Positions 53,801 to 61,810 of a stretch of DNA of 64,000 bases are shown one piece after another. Position 1 is the stretch's first letter. The number at the start of each line of letters is the position of its first letter. This stretch comes from Chloroflexota bacterium (GTDB lineage Bacteria; Chloroflexota; UBA6077; JACCZL01): the NCBI GenBank assembly GCA_020845495.1, contig JADLFM010000008.1, positions 33,652 through 97,651 on the forward strand, read 5' to 3'. The translations under genes and the position numbers were made by a program. The notes under the pieces are model-generated. The model saw only the letters and a program-made list of their open reading frames with translations. It did no database searches and was not told the DNA's origin.

Positions 53801-53927
53801 TATCAGCGGCGAGGTGCGAGACACAGCGCATGTGTGATACGTCTGGGATCCGGCTCGCATCCGATTGCCGCGCATGAACGACTGGTGCCCGCTCCTGGGT
53901 CTGACGACTGACACCTGATAGCTCACC

Positions 53928-54881
53928 ATGACACGTTACATCGTTCGCAGAGTGCTCCAGATCGTGCCGGTGCTGATCGGCGTGTCGATCGCCGTGTTCT
54001 TGATGCTGCGCCTCATTCCGGGCGACGTGGTCGACATGATTCTTGGCACCGAGGGCGCTGCGACGCCCGAGCGGATGCGGCAGCTTCGCGCCCTGTTCGG
54101 GCTGGACCGGCCGCTCTGGGAGCAGTACCTCACCTGGATCGGCGGGCTGCTCACCGGCAACCTCGGCCAGTCGATTCGGACGAGCCGCCCGATCCTCCCC
54201 GACATCCTGGCGCGCCTGCCGGTGACGTTCCAGTTGACGACGATGGCGATGCTGCTGTCGCTCGTCATCGCCATTCCGCTCGGCGTCCTCTCGGCCGTCC
54301 GGCGCTACACCCCGACCGACTCCACCGTGCGGGTGGTCGGGCTGCTCGGGCTGTCGATCCCGAACTTCTGGCTGGCGACGATGATGGTGCTGGCCGTCTC
54401 GAAGCTGGCGCGCGGATTCCTGCCGACCTCGGGCTACGTCCCGCTGACGCAAGACCCATTCGACAGCGTCCGCTCGCTGCTGCTGCCGGCTATCGCGCTC
54501 GGGGCCGCCAACATGGCGATCTTGATGCGGATGACGCGCTCGACGATGCTCGAAGTGCTGCGCCAGGAATACGTCACGACGGCCCGCGCGAAGGGGCTGG
54601 TCGAGCGGTCGGTGGTGTACCGCCACGCCCTCCGCAATGCCCTGATTCCGGTCATGACCGTCGCCGGTGTCCAGGTCGGCTACCTGCTCGGCGGCACGAT
54701 CATCATCGAGCAGATCTTCGCGCTACCGGGTCTGGGCACGCTCGTCCTGAACGCGATCACCCAGCGCGATTACCCGGTCGTCCAGTCCGGGGTGCTGTTC
54801 ATCGCGACCACGTTCGTCCTCGTCAACCTGGCTGTCGACGTCCTCTACGCCTACGTCGACCCGAGGATTCACTATGGCTGA
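53928..54881 (+). CDS. DppB/OppB-type ABC transporter permease
   Basis: A 317-residue permease opening MTRYIVRRVLQIVPVLIGVSIAVFLMLRLIPGD, with the EAA loop VLRQEYVTTARAKGLVERSVVYRHALRNALIPV. Six membrane segments. It overlaps the next gene by eight bases, so they are coupled. Its expected SBP gene survives only as a 3' relic upstream; the SBPs at 49.6 kb or 51.6 kb, or another elsewhere, may supply it. Confidence 0.93.
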   Translation: MTRYIVRRVLQIVPVLIGVSIAVFLMLRLIPGDVVDMILGTEGAATPERMRQLRALFGLDRPLWEQYLTWIGGLLTGNLGQSIRTSRPILPDILARLPVTFQLTTMAMLLSLVIAIPLGVLSAVRRYTPTDSTVRVVGLLGLSIPNFWLATMMVLAVSKLARGFLPTSGYVPLTQDPFDSVRSLLLPAIALGAANMAILMRMTRSTMLEVLRQEYVTTARAKGLVERSVVYRHALRNALIPVMTVAGVQVGYLLGGTIIIEQIFALPGLGTLVLNAITQRDYPVVQSGVLFIATTFVLVNLAVDVLYAYVDPRIHYG

Positions 54882-55797
54882 GGCGAGCCTGCGTACGGCC
54901 CCCGGTGCATCCGCACCCGGTGCATCGGGGCCGGCTGTCGCGGCCCCGGCGTCAGCACGGCCTCGGCGTGGCGAGACTCTCCGACGACTCGCCCGGAATC
55001 AGTTGACCGTCGTGGGGGCGGCGATCCTCGGACTGATCGTCCTGGCGGCGTTGTTCGCGCCCTATCTCTCACCGGAAGACCCGCTCGAGATGCGGCCGGC
55101 CGAATTGCTCCAGCCGCCAAGCGCCGACCATTGGATGGGAACGGACGAGTTCGGGCGGGACATTCTGAGCCGGGTGATCTGGGGCGCCCGGATCTCCCTC
55201 TACGTGGGGGTGATCTCGGTGACCATCGCCGTGCTGGCCGGAGTCTCCCTCGGGCTGGTAGCAGGCTACTACGGCGGCCTGGTCGACGACCTGATTGCAC
55301 GGCTGCTCGACATCGTGTTCGCCTTTCCGACGATCCTGCTCGCGCTCGGCATCGTCGGGATGCTCGGTCCGAGCCTGACGAACACGATGATCGCGATCGG
55401 CATCGTCTACACCCCAGCCTACGCCCGGCTGGCGCGCGGCACGACGCTGGCGGCCAAGGAGCGGGACTTCGTCGAGGCGGCAGTCGTCTCGGGCGCTGGG
55501 GCGGTCCGCATCCTCCGTCGCCACATCCTGCCCAACATCGCCGCGCCGCTGATCGTCCAGACCAGCCTGAGCCTGTCGCTGGCGATCCTGGTGGAAGCGT
55601 CGCTGTCGTTCCTCGGCCTCGGCACTCAGCCGCCCGATCCATCCTGGGGCACGATGGTGAACACCGGTCAGAAGCTGATCGAGCTCTCGCCCTGGCCGGT
55701 GGTGTTCCCGGGCGTCGCCATCATGCTGGCGGTGCTGGCGTTCAACCTGATCGGCGACGGTCTCCGCGACGCCCTCGACCCGCGCCTACGGACGTGA
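54874..55797 (+). CDS. DppC/OppC-type ABC transporter permease
   Basis: A 307-residue permease: Ala/Pro-rich start with the small repeat PGASAPGASGPA, then HWMGTDEFGRDILSRVIWGARISLYVG and the EAA loop GTTLAAKERDFVEAAVVSGAGAVRILRRHILPN, ending GDGLRDALDPRLRT. Six membrane segments. The stop codon lies in a 16-base triple repeat. HyuA follows 180 bases later on the same strand, so the cassette may import a hydantoin, oxoproline or peptide-like compound. Confidence 0.93.
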   Translation: MAEASLRTAPGASAPGASGPAVAAPASARPRRGETLRRLARNQLTVVGAAILGLIVLAALFAPYLSPEDPLEMRPAELLQPPSADHWMGTDEFGRDILSRVIWGARISLYVGVISVTIAVLAGVSLGLVAGYYGGLVDDLIARLLDIVFAFPTILLALGIVGMLGPSLTNTMIAIGIVYTPAYARLARGTTLAAKERDFVEAAVVSGAGAVRILRRHILPNIAAPLIVQTSLSLSLAILVEASLSFLGLGTQPPDPSWGTMVNTGQKLIELSPWPVVFPGVAIMLAVLAFNLIGDGLRDALDPRLRT

Positions 55798-55836
55798 TGC
55801 GCTGCGGACGTGATGCGCTGCGGACATGATGCGGGC
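55789..55836. repeat. 16-bp triple tandem repeat over a stop codon
   Basis: CGGACGTGATGCGCTG at 55789 and 55805, and a variant (three changes) at 55821. The first copy includes the TGA stop of the DppC-type gene. Confidence 0.85.
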
Positions 55837-55976
55837 AGCGTGTCCGCTTACCCGCGGTGCGAGCCGTGCCTGGATGGCCGGTCGACGCGGCCGACCGCCG
55901 GCCTCCTGCGTCTTTGCTGTCCTCTCCTGGCCAGGCTCGTGCCGGCCAACGTTTCCCGGGAAGGTGACATCTGCCC

Positions 55977-58094
55977 ATGCGCTATCGCGTCGGCATTGAC
56001 ATCGGCGGTACGTTCAGCGACCTTGTGCTTCTGGCCGAGGACGGCCGCGTCGGCACCCTCAAGGTCTCCTCGGCGGCGGATAGCCTGATCCCGGCTATCG
56101 TCGACGGCATTCGCGCGTTGCTGCGCCGAGCCGAGCTCTCGCCAGCTAACGCGGATGCCGTCGTTCACGGCACCACCGTCGCGACCAATGCGATCCTCGA
56201 ATATCGCGGTGCGAAGACCGGCCTGATCACCACGCGCGGCTTCCGCGACGTGCTGGAGATCCGCCGGTTACGGATTGGGCGGCTGTACGACCTGGCCTGG
56301 GAGAAGCCGGCCCCGCTCGTGCCGCGCCGACTACGCCATGAGGTCACCGAGCGCCTCGACGTGCACGGCCAGGTCGTCACGCCGCTCGATACCGATGAGG
56401 CCGCCCAGGTCGTCGACGCCTTGCTCGCGGAGGGGATCGAGACGCTGGCCGTCTCGCTCGTTCATGCCTACGCCAACGGCGACCACGAACGCGCCATCGG
56501 ACGGCTGGTCGCCGAACGCGCCCCGGATCTGCACCTGTCGCTCTCCCACGAGGTGATGCCGGAGATTGGGGAGTACGAGCGGACCTCGACGACGGTGGTG
56601 AATGCTTACGTCGGGCCGGTCGTGGATCGCTACCTTGGCGCGCTCGAAGCCGGGCTGATCGCCGCCGGGCTGGAGGCGCCGTTGCTGATGATGCAGTCGA
56701 ACGGCGGCGTCATGCGTGCGAGCACGGCGCGCCGCCGCCCGATCCACGTCATCGAGTCCGGGCCGGCCGCCGGGGTGGTGGCGGCGGTGCGGCTGGCTGA
56801 GGCGGTTGGCGAGCCGAACGTCATCACGGTCGACATGGGTGGAACCACCGCCAAGGCGTCGATCGTCGAGGACGGGCGGGCCTTCCAGATGTCTGAGTAC
56901 GAGGTCGGGGCCGGCATCAGCCACGGTAGCCGGATGTTCAAGGGCGGCGGGCACCTGCTCCGGGTCGCCGCGCTCGACATCGCGGAGGTTGGGGCGGGCG
57001 GCGGTAGCCTCGTGCGGGTGGACAGCGGCGGCGGGCTGCGGGTCGGGCCGGACAGCGCCGGGGCTTCCCCCGGCCCGGTCTGCTACGGCCTCGGCAACGA
57101 ACAGCCAACGTTGACCGATGCAAACGTCGTCCTCGGCTACCTGAACCCGGCCCACCTGCTCGGCGGAACGCTGCCCATCGACGGTGACGCGGCCGGCCGG
57201 GCGCTCGCGGAGCGGGTGGCTCGGCCGCTCGGCCTGAACCTCGCCGAGACGGCCTACGGCGTGCATCTCGTGGCTGTCTCGAATATGGTGCGGGTCGCCC
57301 GCGCCGTCTCGACCGAGCGGGGCCGCGATCCTCGCCGCTGCACGCTGGTGGCATTCGGCGGCAACGGACCAGTTCATGCCGCTGAAGTCGCGCGTCAACT
57401 GGGCATCGGCAAGGTGATCGTGCCGCCCTGGCCGGGCCTGTTTAGCGCCTTCGGGCTGCTGGCTGCCGAGACCCGCCACGAGTTGACGCGGGCGCACCGG
57501 GTGCCGCTGCCGTCAATCTCGCTCGGCGAGGTGCTGGCAGGGCTGGCCGAGCTCGAAGGATCGGTGCGCGCCACCTTGATCGCAGAGGGTCACGCCGAGG
57601 ATCGGATCGTCGTCGAGCCGCTGTTAGACCTCCGCTATCGCGGCCAGTCCTCGGAGTTGCGGATTTCACTCTACGAGGACTCGTCCGGGCAAGGGGCATC
57701 CGACGCTGACACCCGCAACGGGACGGCCGGTGATGACGTGCTGGCGCGTGCGGCGGCGCGCTTCGAGGCCGAGCACGAGCGCACCTACGGCCACCGAGAC
57801 AGCCCCGACCGCGTCGAACTAGTCAACCTGCGTGTGGTTGCCCGTGTGCTCGCGGACCCCCCTCGGCCGCGCCGTGACCTGACGGCCGCAGTCGATGCGG
57901 AGACGACTCGTCCGGCCTACTTTGGGCAGGCACACGGCACGCTCGACACCCCCGTCGTGGACCGGGCCACCCTCGACGTCACGCCCCAGCCTGGCCCGCT
58001 GATCGTCGAGGAGTATGACGCGACGACGATCGTACCGCCGGGCTGGACCGCCCACCGTGACGAGCACGCCAACATCGTCCTGACGGTCGGGTGA
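55977..58094 (+). CDS. hyuA: Hydantoinase/oxoprolinase subunit A (HyuA family)
   Basis: A 705-residue ATP-dependent subunit. The N-terminal hydantoinase domain has VGIDIGGTFSDLVLLAEDG and VVHGTTVATNAILEYRGAKTGLITTRGFRDVLEIRR; the central ATPase-fold domain has VDMGGTTAKASIV and GAGGGSLVRVDSGGGLRVGPDSAGASPGPVCYG; the C-terminal acetone-carboxylase/HyuA beta-domain ends PGPLIVEEYDATTIVPPGW. With HyuB it hydrolyses 5-oxoproline or N-methylhydantoins at the cost of ATP, or carboxylates ketones in the acetone carboxylase branch. GGGAAGG precedes the ATG. Confidence 0.92.
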   Translation: MRYRVGIDIGGTFSDLVLLAEDGRVGTLKVSSAADSLIPAIVDGIRALLRRAELSPANADAVVHGTTVATNAILEYRGAKTGLITTRGFRDVLEIRRLRIGRLYDLAWEKPAPLVPRRLRHEVTERLDVHGQVVTPLDTDEAAQVVDALLAEGIETLAVSLVHAYANGDHERAIGRLVAERAPDLHLSLSHEVMPEIGEYERTSTTVVNAYVGPVVDRYLGALEAGLIAAGLEAPLLMMQSNGGVMRASTARRRPIHVIESGPAAGVVAAVRLAEAVGEPNVITVDMGGTTAKASIVEDGRAFQMSEYEVGAGISHGSRMFKGGGHLLRVAALDIAEVGAGGGSLVRVDSGGGLRVGPDSAGASPGPVCYGLGNEQPTLTDANVVLGYLNPAHLLGGTLPIDGDAAGRALAERVARPLGLNLAETAYGVHLVAVSNMVRVARAVSTERGRDPRRCTLVAFGGNGPVHAAEVARQLGIGKVIVPPWPGLFSAFGLLAAETRHELTRAHRVPLPSISLGEVLAGLAELEGSVRATLIAEGHAEDRIVVEPLLDLRYRGQSSELRISLYEDSSGQGASDADTRNGTAGDDVLARAAARFEAEHERTYGHRDSPDRVELVNLRVVARVLADPPRPRRDLTAAVDAETTRPAYFGQAHGTLDTPVVDRATLDVTPQPGPLIVEEYDATTIVPPGWTAHRDEHANIVLTVG

Positions 58095-58405
58095 TCGCCG
58101 AGGCAGGCGTGCACCCGTGGCAGACGTGCAACAGGCGCCCGAACCGATATCGGGGCGTATCCTCGATACGCCCTGGCTACGGCCATTGAGATTTCAGCGT
58201 GACGTTGGCTCAGGATCGGTGCCCGCCACGGGCCGGCCCGGACGGCGCCCGCGTGGCGCGTACACTGACCCGGCCAACGTGTATCGGGTGCGTTGCGCTT
58301 CGTGGACGAGCGGCGTACGATGGCCCGTACGGTCCCGACACAGGGGGGCCGTCGACGTTCCAGCCTGATTGGGAGATGCTGGAACGATGAAGGGGGGGCA
58401 CGAGC
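58095..58405. other. Intergenic, HyuA to heme-motif protein
   Basis: About 310 bases with no gene seen. Holds the hairpin GGGCGTATC-CTC-GATACGCCC (58153-58173), a likely terminator or processing site after hyuA. Confidence 0.5.
58153..58173 (+). terminator. Perfect 9-bp hairpin after hyuA
   Basis: Stem 58153-58161 with 58165-58173 and a 3-base loop; no T-tract. Lies 59 bases after the hyuA stop. Confidence 0.5.
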
Positions 58406-58846
58406 GTGGCGTTCTCCTGGAAATACGGGCGATCGCTCCTGGTTGTGGTAGTTGGGGTCGCACTGACGTGGCTTGGTGCGGTGCAGCCGGCGCAGGCAAC
58501 CCCGCGCTACGCGGAGGCTACCGGTCAGCGCTGCGGCGCCTGTCACGCCGGGCAACCGGGCGCCGGGCCGCTAACGGCTCTGGGCCAGCAGTTTGCAGCC
58601 ATTCCCGCGCATCGGACAGACCCCGCCAGCGTCTGGGCACAGATGGCCGGGCCGTCGGCGTCACCAGTACCCGGCGCTTCACCCTCGCCGCGTCCGGCGC
58701 CTGGGCAGGTACCGACACAACTCCCCCGCACTGGCGACACGCAGCCCTCGCCGCTCGGACCGGCAACGCTCCTGGCCGGGCTCGCGCTGGTGCTGGCTGG
58801 CGGGCTGCTTGCCGTTAGGACACCAAAGCGCCGCGCTGAGGACTGA
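58406..58846 (+). CDS. Secreted CxxCH protein with LPXTG cell-wall sorting signal
   Basis: A 146-residue protein. Residues 1-32 are a signal peptide (membrane stretch SLLVVVVGVALTWLGA, likely cut after AQA). The mature start RYAEATGQRCGACHAGQPGAGPLTALGQQFA has a heme-c motif C43-GA-C46-H47, in a context seen in small cytochrome-like domains with following LTxLGxxF. A Pro/Ser linker leads to LPRTG (106-110), a hydrophobic segment (118-137) and the basic tail RTPKRRAED, the three parts of a sortase signal. GTG start with GGGGGG 7 bases upstream. It should be an extracellular, surface-anchored electron carrier or heme protein. It lies between hyuA and hyuB. No sortase gene is seen. Confidence 0.82.
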   Translation: MAFSWKYGRSLLVVVVGVALTWLGAVQPAQATPRYAEATGQRCGACHAGQPGAGPLTALGQQFAAIPAHRTDPASVWAQMAGPSASPVPGASPSPRPAPGQVPTQLPRTGDTQPSPLGPATLLAGLALVLAGGLLAVRTPKRRAED

Positions 58847-58899
58847 GCGCGGCGGGGAGCAGGCGCACCAGGGTACAGGCGGAGAGTGATATTTTGTGA

Positions 58900-58934
58900 C
58901 GCCACGCGCGGCAGCAACACCGCCGCGCGTGGCG
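58900..58934 (+). terminator. 13-bp terminator hairpin
   Basis: Perfect stem 58900-58912 with 58922-58934, loop of 9 bases, 53 bases after the LPXTG-protein stop. It should insulate hyuB, which then needs its own promoter in the AT-rich stretch 58965-59010. Confidence 0.65.
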
Positions 58935-59042
58935 CTCCAGGGCACATCTAGGGGGTCACGGTGCAAATAATTGAAGATGCCGTCAGATTGTGTGATGTTC
59001 AATCAAATGCCGTGTGACCCACTAGGAGGGGATTGACGTTCT

Positions 59043-60776
59043 ATGGCCATCGACGCCGTCAGTCTGGAGCTGGTCAAGAACGCCGTCGAGTCCGTGGTGG
59101 ACGAGATGGCGCTGACCCTGATGCGCACCGCGTATTCCTCGAACCTGAAGAGCTCGAACGACCTGTCGAGCGCGTACTGTTCGCTCGACGGCGAACTGCT
59201 GGCTCAGGGGTTCACCCTGCCGATGCAGCTTGGCTCGATCCCGGACGCGATGGCGGCGGTGCTCGCCAAGTTCAAAGGCCGGCTCGATCCCGGCGACGTC
59301 GTCATCCTGAACGATCCGTATGAGGGCGGCACCCACCTGCCGGACATCTTCCTGATCAAGCCCCTCTTCCTGGAGGGCGAGCACGTCGCCTACTGCGCCA
59401 CCATCGCCCACCATACCGACATCGGCGGGCGGGTGGCCGGTGGGAACGCTTCGGACTCGACCGAGATCTACCAGGAAGGGCTACGGCTGCCGCCGATCAA
59501 GCTCTACGAGGCCGGCCGGCCCAATCAGGCCATCTTCGACATCATCTCCCGTAATGTGCGGGTGCCCGACAACCTGCTCGGGGATCTGCGCGCGCAGCTT
59601 GCGGCCATCCACATCGGCGAGCGCGGCCTCGAAGAGCTGGCGACGCGTTGGGGCCGGACCTGGCTGTTCGAGGCTCTTACCGAGTTGATGGCGTACACCG
59701 AGCGGCTAGCCCGCGCCGAGATCAGCGCCTGGCCTGACGGCGCCTACTCCTTTACCGACTACATCGACGATGACGGCCTCGATCCGGACCCGATCCCGAT
59801 CGTGGCAACGGTCACGGTCGCGGGAGATAGCCTGACCGTCGATTTCGAGGGGACGGCGCCGCAGGTGCGGGGTGCGATCAACGCGACTGGCTCGTTCGCC
59901 CGTTCGGCGGTCTACGCCTGCGTGCGCGGCCTGATGGACCCGAGTATCCCGAACAACGGCGGCTACTTCCGTCCGATCCAGGTGCTGGTGCCGGGCGGGA
60001 CCGTCATCAACCCGAACCTGCCGGCGCCAGTCGCGGCGCGCGGCTTGACCGGCTTCCGCCTCGCCAACGCGATCTTCGGCGCGCTCGCCAAGGTGGCGCC
60101 GCAGCGGGTGCCGGCTTGCGAGTCGGGCGGCGACACCGGCATCACCATTGGCGGGTACGACACGGCAGGTCGACCATTTGTCTTCCTGGAGTTCCTGCAC
60201 GGCTCCTGGGGCGGCCGGCCCGACCGAGACGGTATCGACGCCTGCTCCAGCGCCGTTGCCAACTTCTCGAACAACCCGATCGAGCAGCTCGAAGGCGACC
60301 ACCCGCTACGGATCGAGGAGTACAACTTCGTGCCGGACTCGGGCGGGGCCGGCAAGTATCGCGGCGGGCTGGCGATGGTGCGGAGCTACCGCTTCCTCGA
60401 ACGTGAGGGCGCCCTTCAACTTCGTACGGACCGCCAGCAGTACCGGCCGTGGGGACTGGCCGGCGGCGCGGATGGCGCTCCTTCCTCGAACCTGCTGATA
60501 CTCGACGGGCACGATCTCGTCCCGGCCTCCAAAGGCTATTACGTGATCCACGAGGGCGACCTGCTGCGGCACACGCTGGCCGGGGCCGGCGGCCACGGCG
60601 ACCCGCTGGACCGCGAGCCACGCCTCGTGCTGGAGGACGTGCTCGACGAGAAGGTCACGCTAGAGGGCGCGCGCCGCGACTACGGTGTGGTCGTCGACCC
60701 GGCAACCCACCGTGTCGACGTGGCCGCCACCTCCACCCTGCGACAGGAGCGCCGCGCCGCCTGCTCCTCGACGTAG
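59043..60776 (+). CDS. hyuB: Hydantoinase/oxoprolinase subunit B (HyuB family)
   Basis: A 577-residue subunit. Marks are AVSLELVKNAVESVVDEMALTLMRTAYSSNLKSSNDLS, VVILNDPYEGGTHLPDIFLIKPLF, IAHHTDIGGRVAGGNASDSTEIYQEGLRLPP and GGAGKYRGGLAMVRSYRFL, all HyuB. It pairs with HyuA. The usual hyuA-hyuB adjacency is broken here by about 950 bases holding the LPXTG protein and two hairpins. The ATG lies after AGGAGGGGATTG. Confidence 0.92.
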   Translation: MAIDAVSLELVKNAVESVVDEMALTLMRTAYSSNLKSSNDLSSAYCSLDGELLAQGFTLPMQLGSIPDAMAAVLAKFKGRLDPGDVVILNDPYEGGTHLPDIFLIKPLFLEGEHVAYCATIAHHTDIGGRVAGGNASDSTEIYQEGLRLPPIKLYEAGRPNQAIFDIISRNVRVPDNLLGDLRAQLAAIHIGERGLEELATRWGRTWLFEALTELMAYTERLARAEISAWPDGAYSFTDYIDDDGLDPDPIPIVATVTVAGDSLTVDFEGTAPQVRGAINATGSFARSAVYACVRGLMDPSIPNNGGYFRPIQVLVPGGTVINPNLPAPVAARGLTGFRLANAIFGALAKVAPQRVPACESGGDTGITIGGYDTAGRPFVFLEFLHGSWGGRPDRDGIDACSSAVANFSNNPIEQLEGDHPLRIEEYNFVPDSGGAGKYRGGLAMVRSYRFLEREGALQLRTDRQQYRPWGLAGGADGAPSSNLLILDGHDLVPASKGYYVIHEGDLLRHTLAGAGGHGDPLDREPRLVLEDVLDEKVTLEGARRDYGVVVDPATHRVDVAATSTLRQERRAACSST

Positions 60777-60900
60777 GTTCACCTCCTCGACGGCTCACCC
60801 TCGCCGTCAGTGACGGGGGCAGAGCGGGCGGGCAGAAAACGAGTGTCACTCCGTCCACTGGCCCGCTTCCATCGATCAGGCTCACCCGATCGGGCCCACG

Positions 60901-60938
60901 GCCTGGATAGTCCGTGCAAGCGAACGGACTATCCAGGC
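60901..60938. terminator. 14-bp bidirectional terminator hairpin
   Basis: Perfect stem 60901-60914 with 60925-60938, 10-base loop, between the convergent hyuB and alpha/beta-hydrolase genes. Confidence 0.75.
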
Positions 60939-60990
60939 GGATCGGGGCCAGGGTGGCAGCGTGCGGTACCAGCGGCCAGACACGCTTGCG

Positions 60991-61752
60991 TCAGCGGGCG
61001 AGGAACTGGTGGAAGATGTCGAGGAACGCCTCTGGGTCTTCCAGCATCGGGGTGTGACCGACGCCGGGAATGACGTGGAGGTCTGCGTCAGGGATCAGGC
61101 GCGCCATCTCCGCGCCAACGGCCGGCGTGCGGCCGGCATCGCGTTCACCCTGGACGATCAGTGTTGGAACGGCGATCTGCCCCAGCAGGGGGCGTAGATC
61201 GAGGACGGCCGACGAGCGGCGGCTCTCAACCCGCGCATTGCGTGTGGCCGGGACCGCGGCGTCAACGTACGGCTCGAGGTTGGCGGGCGGGCGCACGAAG
61301 AAGTGCTCGACGTAACTCGCAGCGATTGCGCGATCCCAGGGCGCCTCGGCCTCGCGGTCAGCCGCAGCGAGCGCGCCGGCCGGGTCCGGGGCGTACGGCC
61401 CCGTGCTCACCAGGACGAGCCGTCCCAGCCAGTCCGGACGGTCGACGGCCGCCTGCTGGCAGACTACCCCGCCCATTGAGTTGCCAACGAGTACCACATC
61501 GCGGAGGCCACGGGCCGTGACGAAGGCGCTGACGGCGTCGGCGTGCGCGCGGATAGTGTACGGCCCGGGCAGCCCGCTCGAATCGCCGAAGCCCGGCAGA
61601 TCGACGGCGTAGCCCCGGACTCCCTCGGGCAATGTCGCCAGCGTCGGCGCCCAGTATACCGACGACTGGCACATGCCATGAACGAAGACGGCGGCGTGCT
61701 GACCGCTCCCAGCCGCTCGAAACGCCAGCGGTCGCGGCTCGCGACTCTCCAT
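60991..61752 (-). CDS. Alpha/beta hydrolase
   Basis: A 253-residue alpha/beta-hydrolase-fold enzyme. Oxyanion strand VFVHGMCQSS, the nucleophile elbow VLVGNSMGGVVC (Ser in GNSMGG), a likely acid in IVQGERDAGR and the His in IPGVGHTPMLED. Cytoplasmic, no signal. Could be an esterase, C-C bond hydrolase or lactonase. Upstream on the same strand is the GH127 gene, about 58 bases away, so they may share an operon. Confidence 0.88.
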   Translation of the reverse strand: MESREPRPLAFRAAGSGQHAAVFVHGMCQSSVYWAPTLATLPEGVRGYAVDLPGFGDSSGLPGPYTIRAHADAVSAFVTARGLRDVVLVGNSMGGVVCQQAAVDRPDWLGRLVLVSTGPYAPDPAGALAAADREAEAPWDRAIAASYVEHFFVRPPANLEPYVDAAVPATRNARVESRRSSAVLDLRPLLGQIAVPTLIVQGERDAGRTPAVGAEMARLIPDADLHVIPGVGHTPMLEDPEAFLDIFHQFLAR

Positions 61753-61810
61753 CGGACACCCTCCTACGCTCGTGCGTCCCTATCGTAGTCGGTCGGCGAG
61801 GTGTCTGCCC

